From Janthinobacterium sp. UMAB-56 (GTDB lineage: Bacteria; Pseudomonadota; Gammaproteobacteria; Burkholderiales; Burkholderiaceae_D), in assembly GCF_900095265.1 (NCBI RefSeq), contig NZ_LT607651.1, positions 550,660 through 614,659 on the forward strand: a DNA stretch of 64,000 nucleotides. Reading direction: 5' to 3'. The translations under genes were made by a program, and so were the position numbers. This document shows, in pieces, positions 30,724 through 39,274 of this stretch (positions within the stretch are counted from its first letter, which is position 1; each line of letters begins with the position of its first letter). The notes under the pieces are model-generated. The model was not told the origin of the DNA, made no database searches, and saw nothing but the letters and a program-made list of their open reading frames with translations.

Positions 30724-31457
30724 GCCAGGCCTTTTGCCAGTGCATCGAGTTGGGTGGCATGCGTCAGGTCGATCTGCAGCGGCGTGATCGACACTTGCCC
30801 ATGTTCAACCGCATGGAAGTCCGTGCCCGGGCCGCCTTCCTTGGCGGCGCCGGCGGGGCCGATCCAGAAAATTTCACGACCCCGCGGATCGAGCGCGCGT
30901 ATCACGGGCTCGGCCGAATGACGCTTGCCCAGGCGCGTGGCCACCATGCCTTGCAATTGCTCGTAAGGGATGGCGGGGATATTCACATTCAATAAATACG
31001 GTTTCTGCAGGGCGTCAAACTGGCGCTCGACGATTTCCCTCGCCACGCGGGCGGCCGCGTCCAGGTTGGCCCAGCCGAACTGCGACTGGGAAAAGGCGAT
31101 GGCGGGAATGCCGAACAGATAGCCTTCCGTGGCAGCGGCCACGGTACCCGAATACAGGGTGTCGTCGCCCATGTTGGGGCCGTTGTTGATGCCGGACACC
31201 ACCAGGTCGGGGCGCTCGATCAGCATGCCCGTGAGCGCCACGTGCACGCAGTCGGTGGGCGTGCCGTTAACAAAATAAAAGCCGTTGGCAGCCTTGTGCA
31301 CGGACAAGGGCCGGTCCAGGGACAGCGAATTGGAGGCCCCCGAACGGTTGCTGTCAGGCGCTACCACGACAATCTCGGCAATGGGCGCGAGCGCGTCGGC
31401 CAGGGCCGCAAGGCCAGGCGCCAGGTAACCGTCGTCGTTACTGATAAGAATTCTCAT
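30720..31457 (-). CDS. surE: 5'/3'-nucleotidase SurE
   Basis: SurE is a stationary-phase survival phosphatase acting on nucleoside 5'- and 3'-monophosphates. The 245-residue protein starts with the metal-binding [14 protein letters not shown] motif and has [19 protein letters not shown] in the central region and [14 protein letters not shown]. It is the first gene of the surE-pcm-nlpD-rpoS block. Confidence 0.97.
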   Translation of the reverse strand: MRILISNDDGYLAPGLAALADALAPIAEIVVVAPDSNRSGASNSLSLDRPLSVHKAANGFYFVNGTPTDCVHVALTGMLIERPDLVVSGINNGPNMGDDTLYSGTVAAATEGYLFGIPAIAFSQSQFGWANLDAAARVAREIVERQFDALQKPYLLNVNIPAIPYEQLQGMVATRLGKRHSAEPVIRALDPRGREIFWIGPAGAAKEGGPGTDFHAVEHGQVSITPLQIDLTHATQLDALAKGLA

Positions 31458-31551
31458 ACCGAGATTTTACCTGAAGCAATGCCAACACTGCGCGTACCGC
31501 ACGCTGATAGTCGGCAATATTTGTGCCGCCGCGAGGCCATGGCATGCGGCG

Positions 31552-34017
31552 TCAGCGCTGCTCGATGCGCGCCTCAGATAACGCCCCTTCCAGCGCCTGC
31601 ACTTCATCTTCTTGCAAGGCCAGCAAGGCATTCAGGTCGCCTTGCAATTTGTACATTCTTTTTAGCTGTGCCATGCCGCGCCTGCGCAACTTGCCTGGCA
31701 CGCCGGGGCGCAGCAGGCAGGGCTTCAAATGGTCGGCCAGTTCGCCCGCCTGCGCATACTGGTCGCGCTCTATCATGCCTTGCAACATCGAGATCATGCT
31801 GGCCAGGGTATCCGGCTCGGCCCCTTCGTGCCCGTTGGCGCGGCCGGCGAGGATGGTTTCCTGCAAATGCCGCGCACCGTCCAGCACGCTCTCCACATGC
31901 CGGGTGACGGGCGCATTCAAGAGCCGGTCGCTGCCGCTGAGCACGGCGTCTTCCAGCCGGTGCGCCGCCTCGCTCTCGCCCTGCTGCTGCAAGGTGCCGG
32001 CCAATTGCGTCTTGCTGTGCAAGGTATCGAGGTGGTCTTCGCCCAGCAGACGCGCATGCACTTCCAGCACCTGCTCTTGCACGCTGCGCGCCGCATCGAG
32101 TTCACCGCGCCGCAGCAGCGCCTCGGCCAGCTTGCGCTGACTCATCAGGGTTTCCGGATGGTCGAGCCCGCGCGTGCGCTCGCGCGCCGCCACCTGGTCT
32201 TCATGCAACTGGCGTGCGCCGGCCCAGTCGCCCTGCCCGGCCACGATGTCGGCCAGCAAATCGCGCGTGGCCAGGGTGGCCGCATGGTCGCTGCCCAGGC
32301 GCCGCTCCTGTGCCTGCAGCACGGCAACGAACAGGCGCCGCGCAGCTTCCAGCTCGCCTTCGCGCCCCAGCGCCTGCGCCAGGGCCAGCTTGCTGCGCAA
32401 GGTATCGCCATGCTCGGCGCCAAACAGGCGTTCGCGCGCCGCCACCACCGTGAGCAGCACTTGCTGCGCCTGCGCCAGCCGGCCCATGCGCAGCAAGGTG
32501 GCGGCGCGACCATCCATCGCTTCCAGGGTCAGCGGATGCTCGCCGCCCAACTGGCGCGCATAGCTTGCCAGCACTGCATCCTGCAGCAGCAGCGCCGCCG
32601 CCAGTTCCCCCTGCAGCAACAAGGTTTGCGCCAGGCAGGCCCGGGCGGCCAGGGTGTCGAAATGGTCGCTGCCAAGCACGCGCTCGCGTACGTCGAGCAC
32701 GTCTTCTTCCAGGAAGCGGGCTTCATCGAGCTTGCCCAGCTGGCGCAGCAGGCGCGCCATGCCACTCTTGCACGCCAGGCTGTCGGGATGCTCTTCGCCC
32801 AGCAGCTGCACGCGGATCTCGACGCTCTGGCGGAAGGCATCGAGCGCCTGCCCGCTGCGCCCATCCTTGCGGTACAGCTCGCCCAGACAGGCCAGGTCGC
32901 GCGCCAGCGGCAGGGCAACGGCGCGGCCCGGCTCGAGCAGCAAGGCCTGGCGCGCTTCGCTGATGGCGCCCAGCAAGGCGATTTCACGGCTCGACTGCCA
33001 GGGGAAATAGCCGCCCGTCAGCCAGTGCAGGAAGGCTTCGAAGGTGCGCGTGAGGGAAAAGCGGTCGCCGCCCTGGTCGATGCGTACGGCCAGCTGCTCG
33101 CCATAGGCAAAGGTTTTCGTCTGTTGCAGCTGGACTTCGTCGAAATAGCTGTCGAGGGCGATCTGCGGCAAGCCGTAGGAGGCGCGCAGCAGGCGCTCGA
33201 ACAGGGGCTGAAAACCGGCGATGCCCTTGTGCGCGTCGCCGCGGCGCCACTCGGCCCGCTGCGCACCATCGCCCATTTCTATGCGCGAGGGCAAGGGGTA
33301 CACGAGCAAGGGACGCTGTTCGTCTTCATGGCTGCGGCGATACTCGATGGCCCGCGTGACGAGCGCATCGACGCCTTCGAGACTTTGCCTGTTAGGCGTG
33401 AAGACCACCACCAGCTTTTTCGGCAGCAAGGTGGTGCAGATGCCGGCGCTGTCCGTGCGGCCCGTGCGCGAATCGACCAGCACATAGCGGAAATGCCGGG
33501 CCAGGGTATCGGCGAAGCAGCGGAACAGTGCCGGGCAGCTGTCGAACAGCCGATCCCAGCGCATCTGCGCCAGGCGCTCGCTGTAGCTGGCGTCGAAGCG
33601 CCCCGCGCGCATCAGATACAGTGGACTGCCCTGGTCGACGCGCACCACGTACTGCTGCCAGTCGATGGCGTCGAGCACGCGCTGGGCCAGCGCCGCATCC
33701 TCGCGCCCCGCCTCTTGCCCGCCGGCGCGCGCGCCCGCCGTTTCCAGTCGGATGCGCTCGAGCTGCTGGCGACACGCCTCGAAGAACTCGAGCACGCCAG
33801 GTCGCTCCTCGTGCTGCTCGAAATAATGGTGCAGGCCCGGCGCTTCCATGTCCCAGTCCAGCATCAGCACGGGCACGCTGGCGTTTTCGCGGCGCGCCAG
33901 CAGCACGGCGATGTTCGACAGGGCCATGGTGCGACCGGTGCCGCCCTTGTAGGAATAGAAGGTGACGACTTCGCCAGGGGCGCTCAAAGGTGGCAGGGAC
34001 AGGCGCTGGCATTCCAT
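31552..34017 (-). CDS. ParA/MinD-like ATPase with KLC-type TPR array (partner of TIR protein)
   Basis: The 821-residue protein has an N-terminal SIMIBI ATPase domain. Its deviant P-loop is KGGTGRT at residues 24-30, keeping the signature lysine but replacing the usual P-loop lysine with arginine. It is followed by LMLDWDMEAPGL and the Walker-B-like DSRTGRTDSAGI. From about residue 380 it is a regular 42-residue tetratricopeptide array with seven histidines at positions 410, 452, 494, 536, 578, 620 and 662 in the motif G.(D/E)H..TL, typical of kinesin-light-chain repeats. It starts 20 bp after the TIR gene, with AAAGG before the ATG, so the two are one operon. The overall architecture is known from TIR-associated and FxSxx-type systems; function here is inference. 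Confidence 0.85.
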   Translation of the reverse strand: MECQRLSLPPLSAPGEVVTFYSYKGGTGRTMALSNIAVLLARRENASVPVLMLDWDMEAPGLHHYFEQHEERPGVLEFFEACRQQLERIRLETAGARAGGQEAGREDAALAQRVLDAIDWQQYVVRVDQGSPLYLMRAGRFDASYSERLAQMRWDRLFDSCPALFRCFADTLARHFRYVLVDSRTGRTDSAGICTTLLPKKLVVVFTPNRQSLEGVDALVTRAIEYRRSHEDEQRPLLVYPLPSRIEMGDGAQRAEWRRGDAHKGIAGFQPLFERLLRASYGLPQIALDSYFDEVQLQQTKTFAYGEQLAVRIDQGGDRFSLTRTFEAFLHWLTGGYFPWQSSREIALLGAISEARQALLLEPGRAVALPLARDLACLGELYRKDGRSGQALDAFRQSVEIRVQLLGEEHPDSLACKSGMARLLRQLGKLDEARFLEEDVLDVRERVLGSDHFDTLAARACLAQTLLLQGELAAALLLQDAVLASYARQLGGEHPLTLEAMDGRAATLLRMGRLAQAQQVLLTVVAARERLFGAEHGDTLRSKLALAQALGREGELEAARRLFVAVLQAQERRLGSDHAATLATRDLLADIVAGQGDWAGARQLHEDQVAARERTRGLDHPETLMSQRKLAEALLRRGELDAARSVQEQVLEVHARLLGEDHLDTLHSKTQLAGTLQQQGESEAAHRLEDAVLSGSDRLLNAPVTRHVESVLDGARHLQETILAGRANGHEGAEPDTLASMISMLQGMIERDQYAQAGELADHLKPCLLRPGVPGKLRRRGMAQLKRMYKLQGDLNALLALQEDEVQALEGALSEARIEQR

Positions 34018-34037
34018 GACAGGACCTTTTACGTGAA

Positions 34038-34643
34038 CTAACGTGGAAAGTGCGGAGGCGGAATGGCGCGCCACTCCGGTGGAATAGCGGGCAACACGAA
34101 ACGGCTGCAATCGTGGCCGGGCGGTGTTGAGCGCTTGAGCAAGTGGTAATGCGTGGCGATGCGCTGCACGATGCGTTCGATGTCGGGCAGGTATTGCGGA
34201 TTCGACTTCAGGTCGCCGCTGGCCAGGGTGTAGCCGGAGAAGTCGACGTACAGGCCCGACTCCGTGATTTGCGGCGGCAAGCCGTCCGGATGGCGCGTCA
34301 TGATGATGGGGATGATCAGGTGGCTGGGCAAGTCATACCAGGCGCGCCGCTCCTGTTCGATCAGTTGCATGGCGGCAAATTCGCGCCGCGTATAGCCGTG
34401 CGCTTCATATTTGGGCGTGTACAGCACGATCATGCAAACGCTCTGGCACATGGCGCGCGCCACGCGCAGGTCGATATCGTCGCCACCGCCCAGTTGCTCG
34501 CTATCGATGAACAGCACTTCCTCGCGGTCCAGGTGCGGCTCCAGATAGCAAGCCAGCGCCTCGATGAGGTCATTCTTGAACTTGTTCATGAACGCATATT
34601 GGCCGTGCGCGTAGCTCAAGAAACAGCCGTAGCGGATCTCCAT
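34038..34643 (-). CDS. TIR-domain-containing protein
   Basis: The 201-residue protein opens with RYGCFLSYAHGQ, the first strand of a TIR domain, followed by LFIDSEQLGGGDDIDLRVARAM (box 2 region) and SVCMIVLYTPKYEAHGYTRREFAAM, which corresponds to the helix carrying the catalytic glutamate of TIR NADases (candidate Glu88). The remaining residues hold LIIPIIMTRH. No membrane segment or signal peptide is present. The ATG at 34643 has a GGGGAGGGGGATGCC ribosome site; the frame is open to 34694. It is upstream in one operon with the ParA-TPR gene, suggesting an effector/sensor pair. Confidence 0.82.
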   Translation of the reverse strand: MEIRYGCFLSYAHGQYAFMNKFKNDLIEALACYLEPHLDREEVLFIDSEQLGGGDDIDLRVARAMCQSVCMIVLYTPKYEAHGYTRREFAAMQLIEQERRAWYDLPSHLIIPIIMTRHPDGLPPQITESGLYVDFSGYTLASGDLKSNPQYLPDIERIVQRIATHYHLLKRSTPPGHDCSRFVLPAIPPEWRAIPPPHFPR

Positions 34644-34877
34644 GGCATCCCCCTCCCCGTGCGGCCCTGCCATCGCCGCGCCTTGATCCAGCAAGGCATG
34701 CGCTCACTGTAGACCGCTCGGCAACAGCCCTGTTTGCGCTGGCGCAAAGATGTGTCTGGTGTCCTGGAACTCCGGGAAAAAGCCAGAAACTGGCGCGATC
34801 ACGCTTAGTTCTGGCATGCCAGGCGCGCAGGCAGGCGCCGCGCAAGAAGCGCTAGTGGCTTGATAACAAAGGGAAAT

Positions 34878-34903
34878 ACGCCGGCGCGCGGGTGGCGCCG
34901 GCG
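34878..34903. terminator. GC-rich hairpin after DinG-family helicase
   Basis: CGCCGGCGC (34879-34887) and GCGCCGGCG (34895-34903) form a 9-bp stem with a 7-nt loop, just past the helicase stop on the minus strand. The following sequence is not a strong T-run, so termination is likely but unproven. Confidence 0.4.
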
Positions 34904-34910
34904 ACGACGG

Positions 34911-36965
34911 CTAGGCGCCCTTGGCGGGCAGGTTGCGGAAGAACTCCACCACTTCGGCAGTATCGCGCGTGCGCTTGAACGGTGGCAGGCTTTGCCAGAT
35001 ACGCTTGCCGTACGGCTTGGAAATGAGGCGCGGATCGCAGATCATCAGCACGCCACGGTCGCCCTCGTCGCGGATCAGCCGGCCCGCGCCCTGCTTCAGG
35101 TTGATGATGGCTTCCGGCAGCGAATGGTGCATGAAGCCGTTCTTGCCCTGCTTTTCCATCACTTCGATGCGCGCCGCCAGCACCGGGTCGTCGGGCGGCG
35201 CGAACGGCAGCTTGTCGATGATCACCAGAGACAAGGCATCACCGCGCACGTCGACGCCTTCCCAGAAGCTCTGGCTGCCGATCAGCACACCATTGCCGGC
35301 CGCGCGGAACTGATCGAGCAATTCCGTGCGGCCCTTGTCGCCCTGCACGAACAGGGGAAAGTTCAGGCCCCGCTGCTTGAATTCGTCGGCCAGGCGCTCG
35401 GCGGCGCGCTTGACGGCGCGCAACGTGGTGCACAGGAAGAAGGTGCGCCCACCTGCCGCCTCGATGATGGGCAAGGCGCAGTCGATGACGGCATCCGTGT
35501 AGCCCAGCGAATTGGGTTGCGGCAGGTTTTGCGGCACGAACAGCAAGCCTTGCTGGCCATAGTCGAACGGGCTCGGCCAGGTGTGCGAGGGTTCGCCCGT
35601 CAAGCCCATCTGTTCGGAAAAATGCTTGAAGTCGTTCTTCACGGCCAGGGTGGCGGAAGTAAAAATCCAGCTGCGCGGCGTGCCTTCGCGCTGGTTGTTG
35701 AAAATCGGCGCAATCGACAATGGTGTTTTATGCAACTGCAAGGAGCTGGAAAACGCTTCCACCCAGAACACGGCTTCTTCGCCGGCCGCCACTTTCGCCT
35801 TCGGATCGAACTTCCAGCCGCTCAGCTGTTGCGCCAGCTCGACGCCGCGCACGCGGCACTGCTCCAGGGTTTCCGCCCGTTCCGCCTGGGTTTCCAGCAC
35901 GGCCACCATGCCGTCAAGCTCATCCTTGAGGGTGTCGAGCGCGGGGAAAAAATCGCTCGAGGGGGCGATTTGCGGCAACGACAGGCGCACGATATCCTGC
36001 GGGAAGGTCAGACGCAGGTCGCGCGCCGCCTTTTCCACCACCGTGACGGTTTTGGCCCAATCGATGCCGCGCGCGTGCGCCAGGCCCTCGGCCAGCACGT
36101 CGCGGCACAGTTCCAGGATTTGCGAGGTCGACACCGTGTTACCGAAGAACAAGGTCGCCGTATCGGGCAACTGGTGCGCTTCATCGAAGATGATGGTGTT
36201 GGCCGAAGGCAGCAATTCCGCCACACCCGTGTCTTTCAGCGCCACGTCGGCAAAGAACAGATGGTGGTTGACCACCACCACGTCAGCCTGCTGGGCTTCC
36301 TTGCGGGCCTTCATGACGAAACAATCCTGGTAATACTGGCACTCGGCGCCCATGCAGGTATCGCGCGTGGACGTCACCAGGTTCCAGATCATGGCGTTTT
36401 CCGGCACCTTGGCCAGCTCGGCCTTGTCGCCCGAACTGGTCATCTTGATGAAGCGTGAGATTTCGCGCAAGTGCCCGACGTCGTCGCGCGACGTCATGCG
36501 CCCGTTCTGCAGGGTGCGTTCCAGGTGGTAATGACAGACGTAGTTCGAGCGCCCCTTGAGCAAGGCGACGGAAACGGGTGCCTGCAGCGCGGCGCGCACG
36601 GTGGGTATATCGCGCAGGAACAATTGATCCTGCAAGTTCTTCGTGCCGGTGGACACAATGGTCTTGCCGCCCCACATCAGGGCCGGCACCAGGTAGGCAA
36701 AGGTTTTGCCCGTTCCCGTGCCCGCCTCGGCGATCAGAGTCGTCTGGCTGTCGATGGCGTGGGCGATGGCCTTGGCCATTTCCGTTTGCGAACGACGCGG
36801 CTTGTAGCTGCCCACGGCCGGACCGAGCGGGCCGCCGGCGCCAAACAGGCGCTCGATGTCGGCATCGTGCTTGCCAGGCGCGGCCTGGGGTTCGGCTGGC
36901 AGACTGGCTTGCAGATCGGCAAGCTGGTCATCTGAACTGGCGGGCAATAAATTGTGATCGGTCAA
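34911..36965 (-). CDS. ATP-dependent DNA helicase, DinG/YoaA family
   Basis: The 684-residue protein is an XPD-like superfamily 2 helicase unwinding damaged or structured DNA 5' to 3'. It has Walker A EAGTGTGKTFAYLVPALMW, Walker B-type IFDEAHQLPDT, and the iron-sulfur cysteines in YVCHYHLE and CMGAECQYYQDC between motifs I and II. Motif VI is GAGRLIRDEGDRGVL. The family acts in DNA repair and R-loop removal. It is the right-hand neighbour of the TIR operon; the 267-bp gap between them holds a perfect palindrome CTGGCATGCCAG. Confidence 0.93.
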   Translation of the reverse strand: MTDHNLLPASSDDQLADLQASLPAEPQAAPGKHDADIERLFGAGGPLGPAVGSYKPRRSQTEMAKAIAHAIDSQTTLIAEAGTGTGKTFAYLVPALMWGGKTIVSTGTKNLQDQLFLRDIPTVRAALQAPVSVALLKGRSNYVCHYHLERTLQNGRMTSRDDVGHLREISRFIKMTSSGDKAELAKVPENAMIWNLVTSTRDTCMGAECQYYQDCFVMKARKEAQQADVVVVNHHLFFADVALKDTGVAELLPSANTIIFDEAHQLPDTATLFFGNTVSTSQILELCRDVLAEGLAHARGIDWAKTVTVVEKAARDLRLTFPQDIVRLSLPQIAPSSDFFPALDTLKDELDGMVAVLETQAERAETLEQCRVRGVELAQQLSGWKFDPKAKVAAGEEAVFWVEAFSSSLQLHKTPLSIAPIFNNQREGTPRSWIFTSATLAVKNDFKHFSEQMGLTGEPSHTWPSPFDYGQQGLLFVPQNLPQPNSLGYTDAVIDCALPIIEAAGGRTFFLCTTLRAVKRAAERLADEFKQRGLNFPLFVQGDKGRTELLDQFRAAGNGVLIGSQSFWEGVDVRGDALSLVIIDKLPFAPPDDPVLAARIEVMEKQGKNGFMHHSLPEAIINLKQGAGRLIRDEGDRGVLMICDPRLISKPYGKRIWQSLPPFKRTRDTAEVVEFFRNLPAKGA

Positions 36966-37008
36966 AATATACTTAGGTGTAGGCTGGACTGGACGCTACT
37001 GGCGCCCC

Positions 37009-37209
37009 TCAGGCGGGAACATCGGGCACCAATTGCATTTTCAGCAAGGTGATGTGGTCCTTCAATTGCAATTTGCGCTTTTTCAGGCGGCGCAGTTGCA
37101 GCTCGTCATGGTGACCATCGAGTATCAGCAACTCTATGACGGCATCGAGGTCACGGTGTTCCACGTTGAGTTCTATCAGGCGCCGCTCTATTTGCTGTGC
37201 ATCGCTCAT
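37009..37209 (-). CDS. YdcH-family (DUF465) small protein
   Basis: This 66-residue basic helical protein (IERRLIELNVEHRDLDAVIE, LQLRRLKKRKLQLKDHI) matches the short DUF465 family widely found in proteobacteria, whose function is not established. An in-frame extension to 37269 was rejected because the ATG at 37209 begins the conserved helix. Confidence 0.85.
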   Translation of the reverse strand: MSDAQQIERRLIELNVEHRDLDAVIELLILDGHHDELQLRRLKKRKLQLKDHITLLKMQLVPDVPA

Positions 37210-37367
37210 GTGTTGCGTTCCAGGCAGTGTTGGTAACAGTGTTGTCAAACCGGCGCGCGCAGCGTACACAGGCAGCCATAGACGCCGGCATCGCCGGCGC
37301 GTGCATAGTTTAACCTGCCGCGCGTGTTAGGGCACGCCATTTCGGGCACGCCCCGCGCACGGTGGTG

Positions 37368-38096
37368 TTAATTGGCAGGCGGCACAGGCACAGCAACGGC
37401 CGGCGTGCTGGCAGCTGCGGCGGCCGCCTTGGCAGCCTTGGCCTGCGCTTCGGCCTGGCGCTCGGCCAGCCGTTGCGCCACGCGCTTCTGGCGCGCCTCG
37501 GCGTCAGCCTGCTTGCGGGCGTAGGCTGCCTCGCGGGCCGCGCGGCGCGGCGCTTCTGTAGCGTCATCGGCAGCCTGTTTCGCCACCTTCGCCGCTTGCG
37601 CAGCCTCGCGCTCGGCAACGCTCTTGCCTTCCGGTTTGGGCGGCGCCGGTTCGGGCGCAACGATCTTCACGGGCTTGGGCGTGGCTGCGGCGCGCTGCTC
37701 GGCGTCCAGGCGCGCACTTTCCTGCGTCCTGGCCAGGTCGATATCGCGCAGGCGCACGGACTCGGCGCGCTTGAAGTAGTTCGCTTCCGCTTCGACGGCA
37801 CGCAGGCGCACGAGGACCAAGCGGCGCTTTTCCTTGGCCTGGTCCAGGCAGTTATTCACGAAAAACTTGTTGTAGCATTCCAGTTCGCGCGCGGAGAACT
37901 CGTTTTCAGCGGCCTCGCGTTCGCTGGCGACCTGCTTCAGCTTGGCGTCCGCTTCTTCCACAGACAAGGTGGCAGGCACCTGCGGTGCACCGACCTCATC
38001 CAATGCAGCGGCCCCCTGGTGCGCGCAGGCCGACAATGCCATGGCCAGTCCCAGCGCCGCACCCAGCTTGTATAGTGTATTTGCCATCATGTTCAT
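37368..38096 (-). CDS. lipoprotein of unknown function with basic coiled tail
   Basis: The 242-residue protein has a lipoprotein signal (lipobox ALSAC near residue 24), then a helical domain with conserved-looking cysteines (LECYNKFFVNNCLDQAKEKRR) and a long Ala/Lys/Arg-rich tail of repeated EAQAKAAKAA-type helices. Function is unknown. It sits 10 bp after the zapE stop on the same strand and is probably co-transcribed with it. The ATG at 38096 gives a compact signal peptide; ATGs at 38090 and 38087 follow. Confidence 0.65.
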   Translation of the reverse strand: MNMMANTLYKLGAALGLAMALSACAHQGAAALDEVGAPQVPATLSVEEADAKLKQVASEREAAENEFSARELECYNKFFVNNCLDQAKEKRRLVLVRLRAVEAEANYFKRAESVRLRDIDLARTQESARLDAEQRAAATPKPVKIVAPEPAPPKPEGKSVAEREAAQAAKVAKQAADDATEAPRRAAREAAYARKQADAEARQKRVAQRLAERQAEAQAKAAKAAAAAASTPAVAVPVPPAN

Positions 38097-38106
38097 TATC
38101 CCTGCA

Positions 38107-39204
38107 TCAAACGATCGCGTCGGCCGCGCCGCGCTGTTCTTTTTCCATGTATTCGCGCGATTGCATCTCGATGATACGCGAAACGGTACGGTGAAACTCG
38201 TTGGCCAGCATGCCATTCGTGTATAGCTGGTCCGGCGCCACTTCAGCCGACATGATCAGCTTGACCTTCTGGTCATAAAATACGTCGATCAGCCAGGTAA
38301 AGCGGCGCGCTTCGGACGACTGCGCCGCCGACATGGCCGGTATGCCGGACAATATCACCGTATGGAAGCGGCTGGCGATTTCCAGGTAATCATTTTGCGA
38401 GCGGGGGCCGCCGCACAGCGTGGCGAAATCGAACCAGATGATGCCGCCGGCGCGGCGCAGGCAATGGATTTCGCGGCTCTCGATGCGGATGCGCGCGTCT
38501 TCGTCCGCCGTCTCGGCGATGCGCGTGTAAGCGTCGCGCAAGGCCTTGTCGGTGGCGGCACCCAGCGGGGTATAGTAACTTTCCACCTGTTCCAGCGCGC
38601 GGCCGCGGTAATCGACGCCGGCATCGACGTTCATCACGTCGAGCTTATCCTTGAGCAGCGCGATGGTCGGCAGCATGCGGTCGCGGTGCAGGCCGTCCGG
38701 ATACAGCAGGTCCGGATCGTAATTCGAGGTCATGATGAAAGACACGCCATTGTTGAACAGGGCCGACAGCAAGTTGTACAGTATCATCGCATCGGCGATG
38801 TCGGAGACGTGGAATTCATCGAAACAGATCAAGCGGTATTTCTTGGCGATGCGCTTGGCCACCTCATCTAACGGGTCGGCCACGCCTTTCAACTCATCGA
38901 GCTGCTGGTGCACGCCGCGCATGAATTCGTGGAAGTGCAATCGCGTCTTGCGCACGAGGGGCACGACCGAGTAAAAACTGTCCATCAGGAACGATTTACC
39001 GCGCCCCACGCCACCCCACATGTACACGCCTTTCGGCACGGCAGGACGGTTCAGCAGGCGCTTGAAGGTACTCGAGCGCTGGCCCTTGTAGGCCACCCAC
39101 TCGTCATAGCACAGCTGCAGGCGGTCGACCGCGCGCCGCTGGGCGGCATCGGCCTTGAAATCGCGCTTCTGCAACGCGTGCTGGTAAAACTCTTCTACGT
39201 TCAT
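38107..39204 (-). CDS. zapE: cell division protein ZapE (AFG1-family ATPase)
   Basis: ZapE is a cytoplasmic AAA-type ATPase that acts on Z-ring stability under stress. The 365-residue protein has P-loop WGGVGRGKSFLMDSF, Walker B CFDEFHVSD, and the arginine-rich C-terminal region of the family. It is adjacent to the lpdA end, with a hairpin between them. Confidence 0.93.
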   Translation of the reverse strand: MNVEEFYQHALQKRDFKADAAQRRAVDRLQLCYDEWVAYKGQRSSTFKRLLNRPAVPKGVYMWGGVGRGKSFLMDSFYSVVPLVRKTRLHFHEFMRGVHQQLDELKGVADPLDEVAKRIAKKYRLICFDEFHVSDIADAMILYNLLSALFNNGVSFIMTSNYDPDLLYPDGLHRDRMLPTIALLKDKLDVMNVDAGVDYRGRALEQVESYYTPLGAATDKALRDAYTRIAETADEDARIRIESREIHCLRRAGGIIWFDFATLCGGPRSQNDYLEIASRFHTVILSGIPAMSAAQSSEARRFTWLIDVFYDQKVKLIMSAEVAPDQLYTNGMLANEFHRTVSRIIEMQSREYMEKEQRGAADAIV

Positions 39205-39220
39205 GGGATTCGCTTTAACG

Positions 39221-39260
39221 CACAGGGGCGCCGGCGGAAAAAATCCGCGAGCGCCCCTGA
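39221..39260. terminator. two-part hairpin between lpdA and zapE
   Basis: CAGGGGCGC (39223-39231) pairs with GCGCCCCTG (39251-39259), and the inner arms GCGGA (39234-39238) and TCCGC (39244-39248) extend it around an A-rich loop. No T-run follows. It could act as a terminator or mRNA stabiliser for the lpdA operon. Confidence 0.5.
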
Positions 39261-39274
39261 AGGACTAACTACAA

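Noticed and set aside
31729-34041. A 770-residue open frame on the plus strand over the ParA-TPR gene
   Set aside because: The minus-strand frame holds a P-loop and a regular TPR array; the plus-strand frame is a shadow with no motif.
34813-34824. Palindrome CTGGCATGCCAG upstream of the TIR gene as an operator
   Set aside because: It is a perfect 12-bp palindrome, but there is no neighbouring regulator and it was not seen elsewhere, so chance cannot be excluded.
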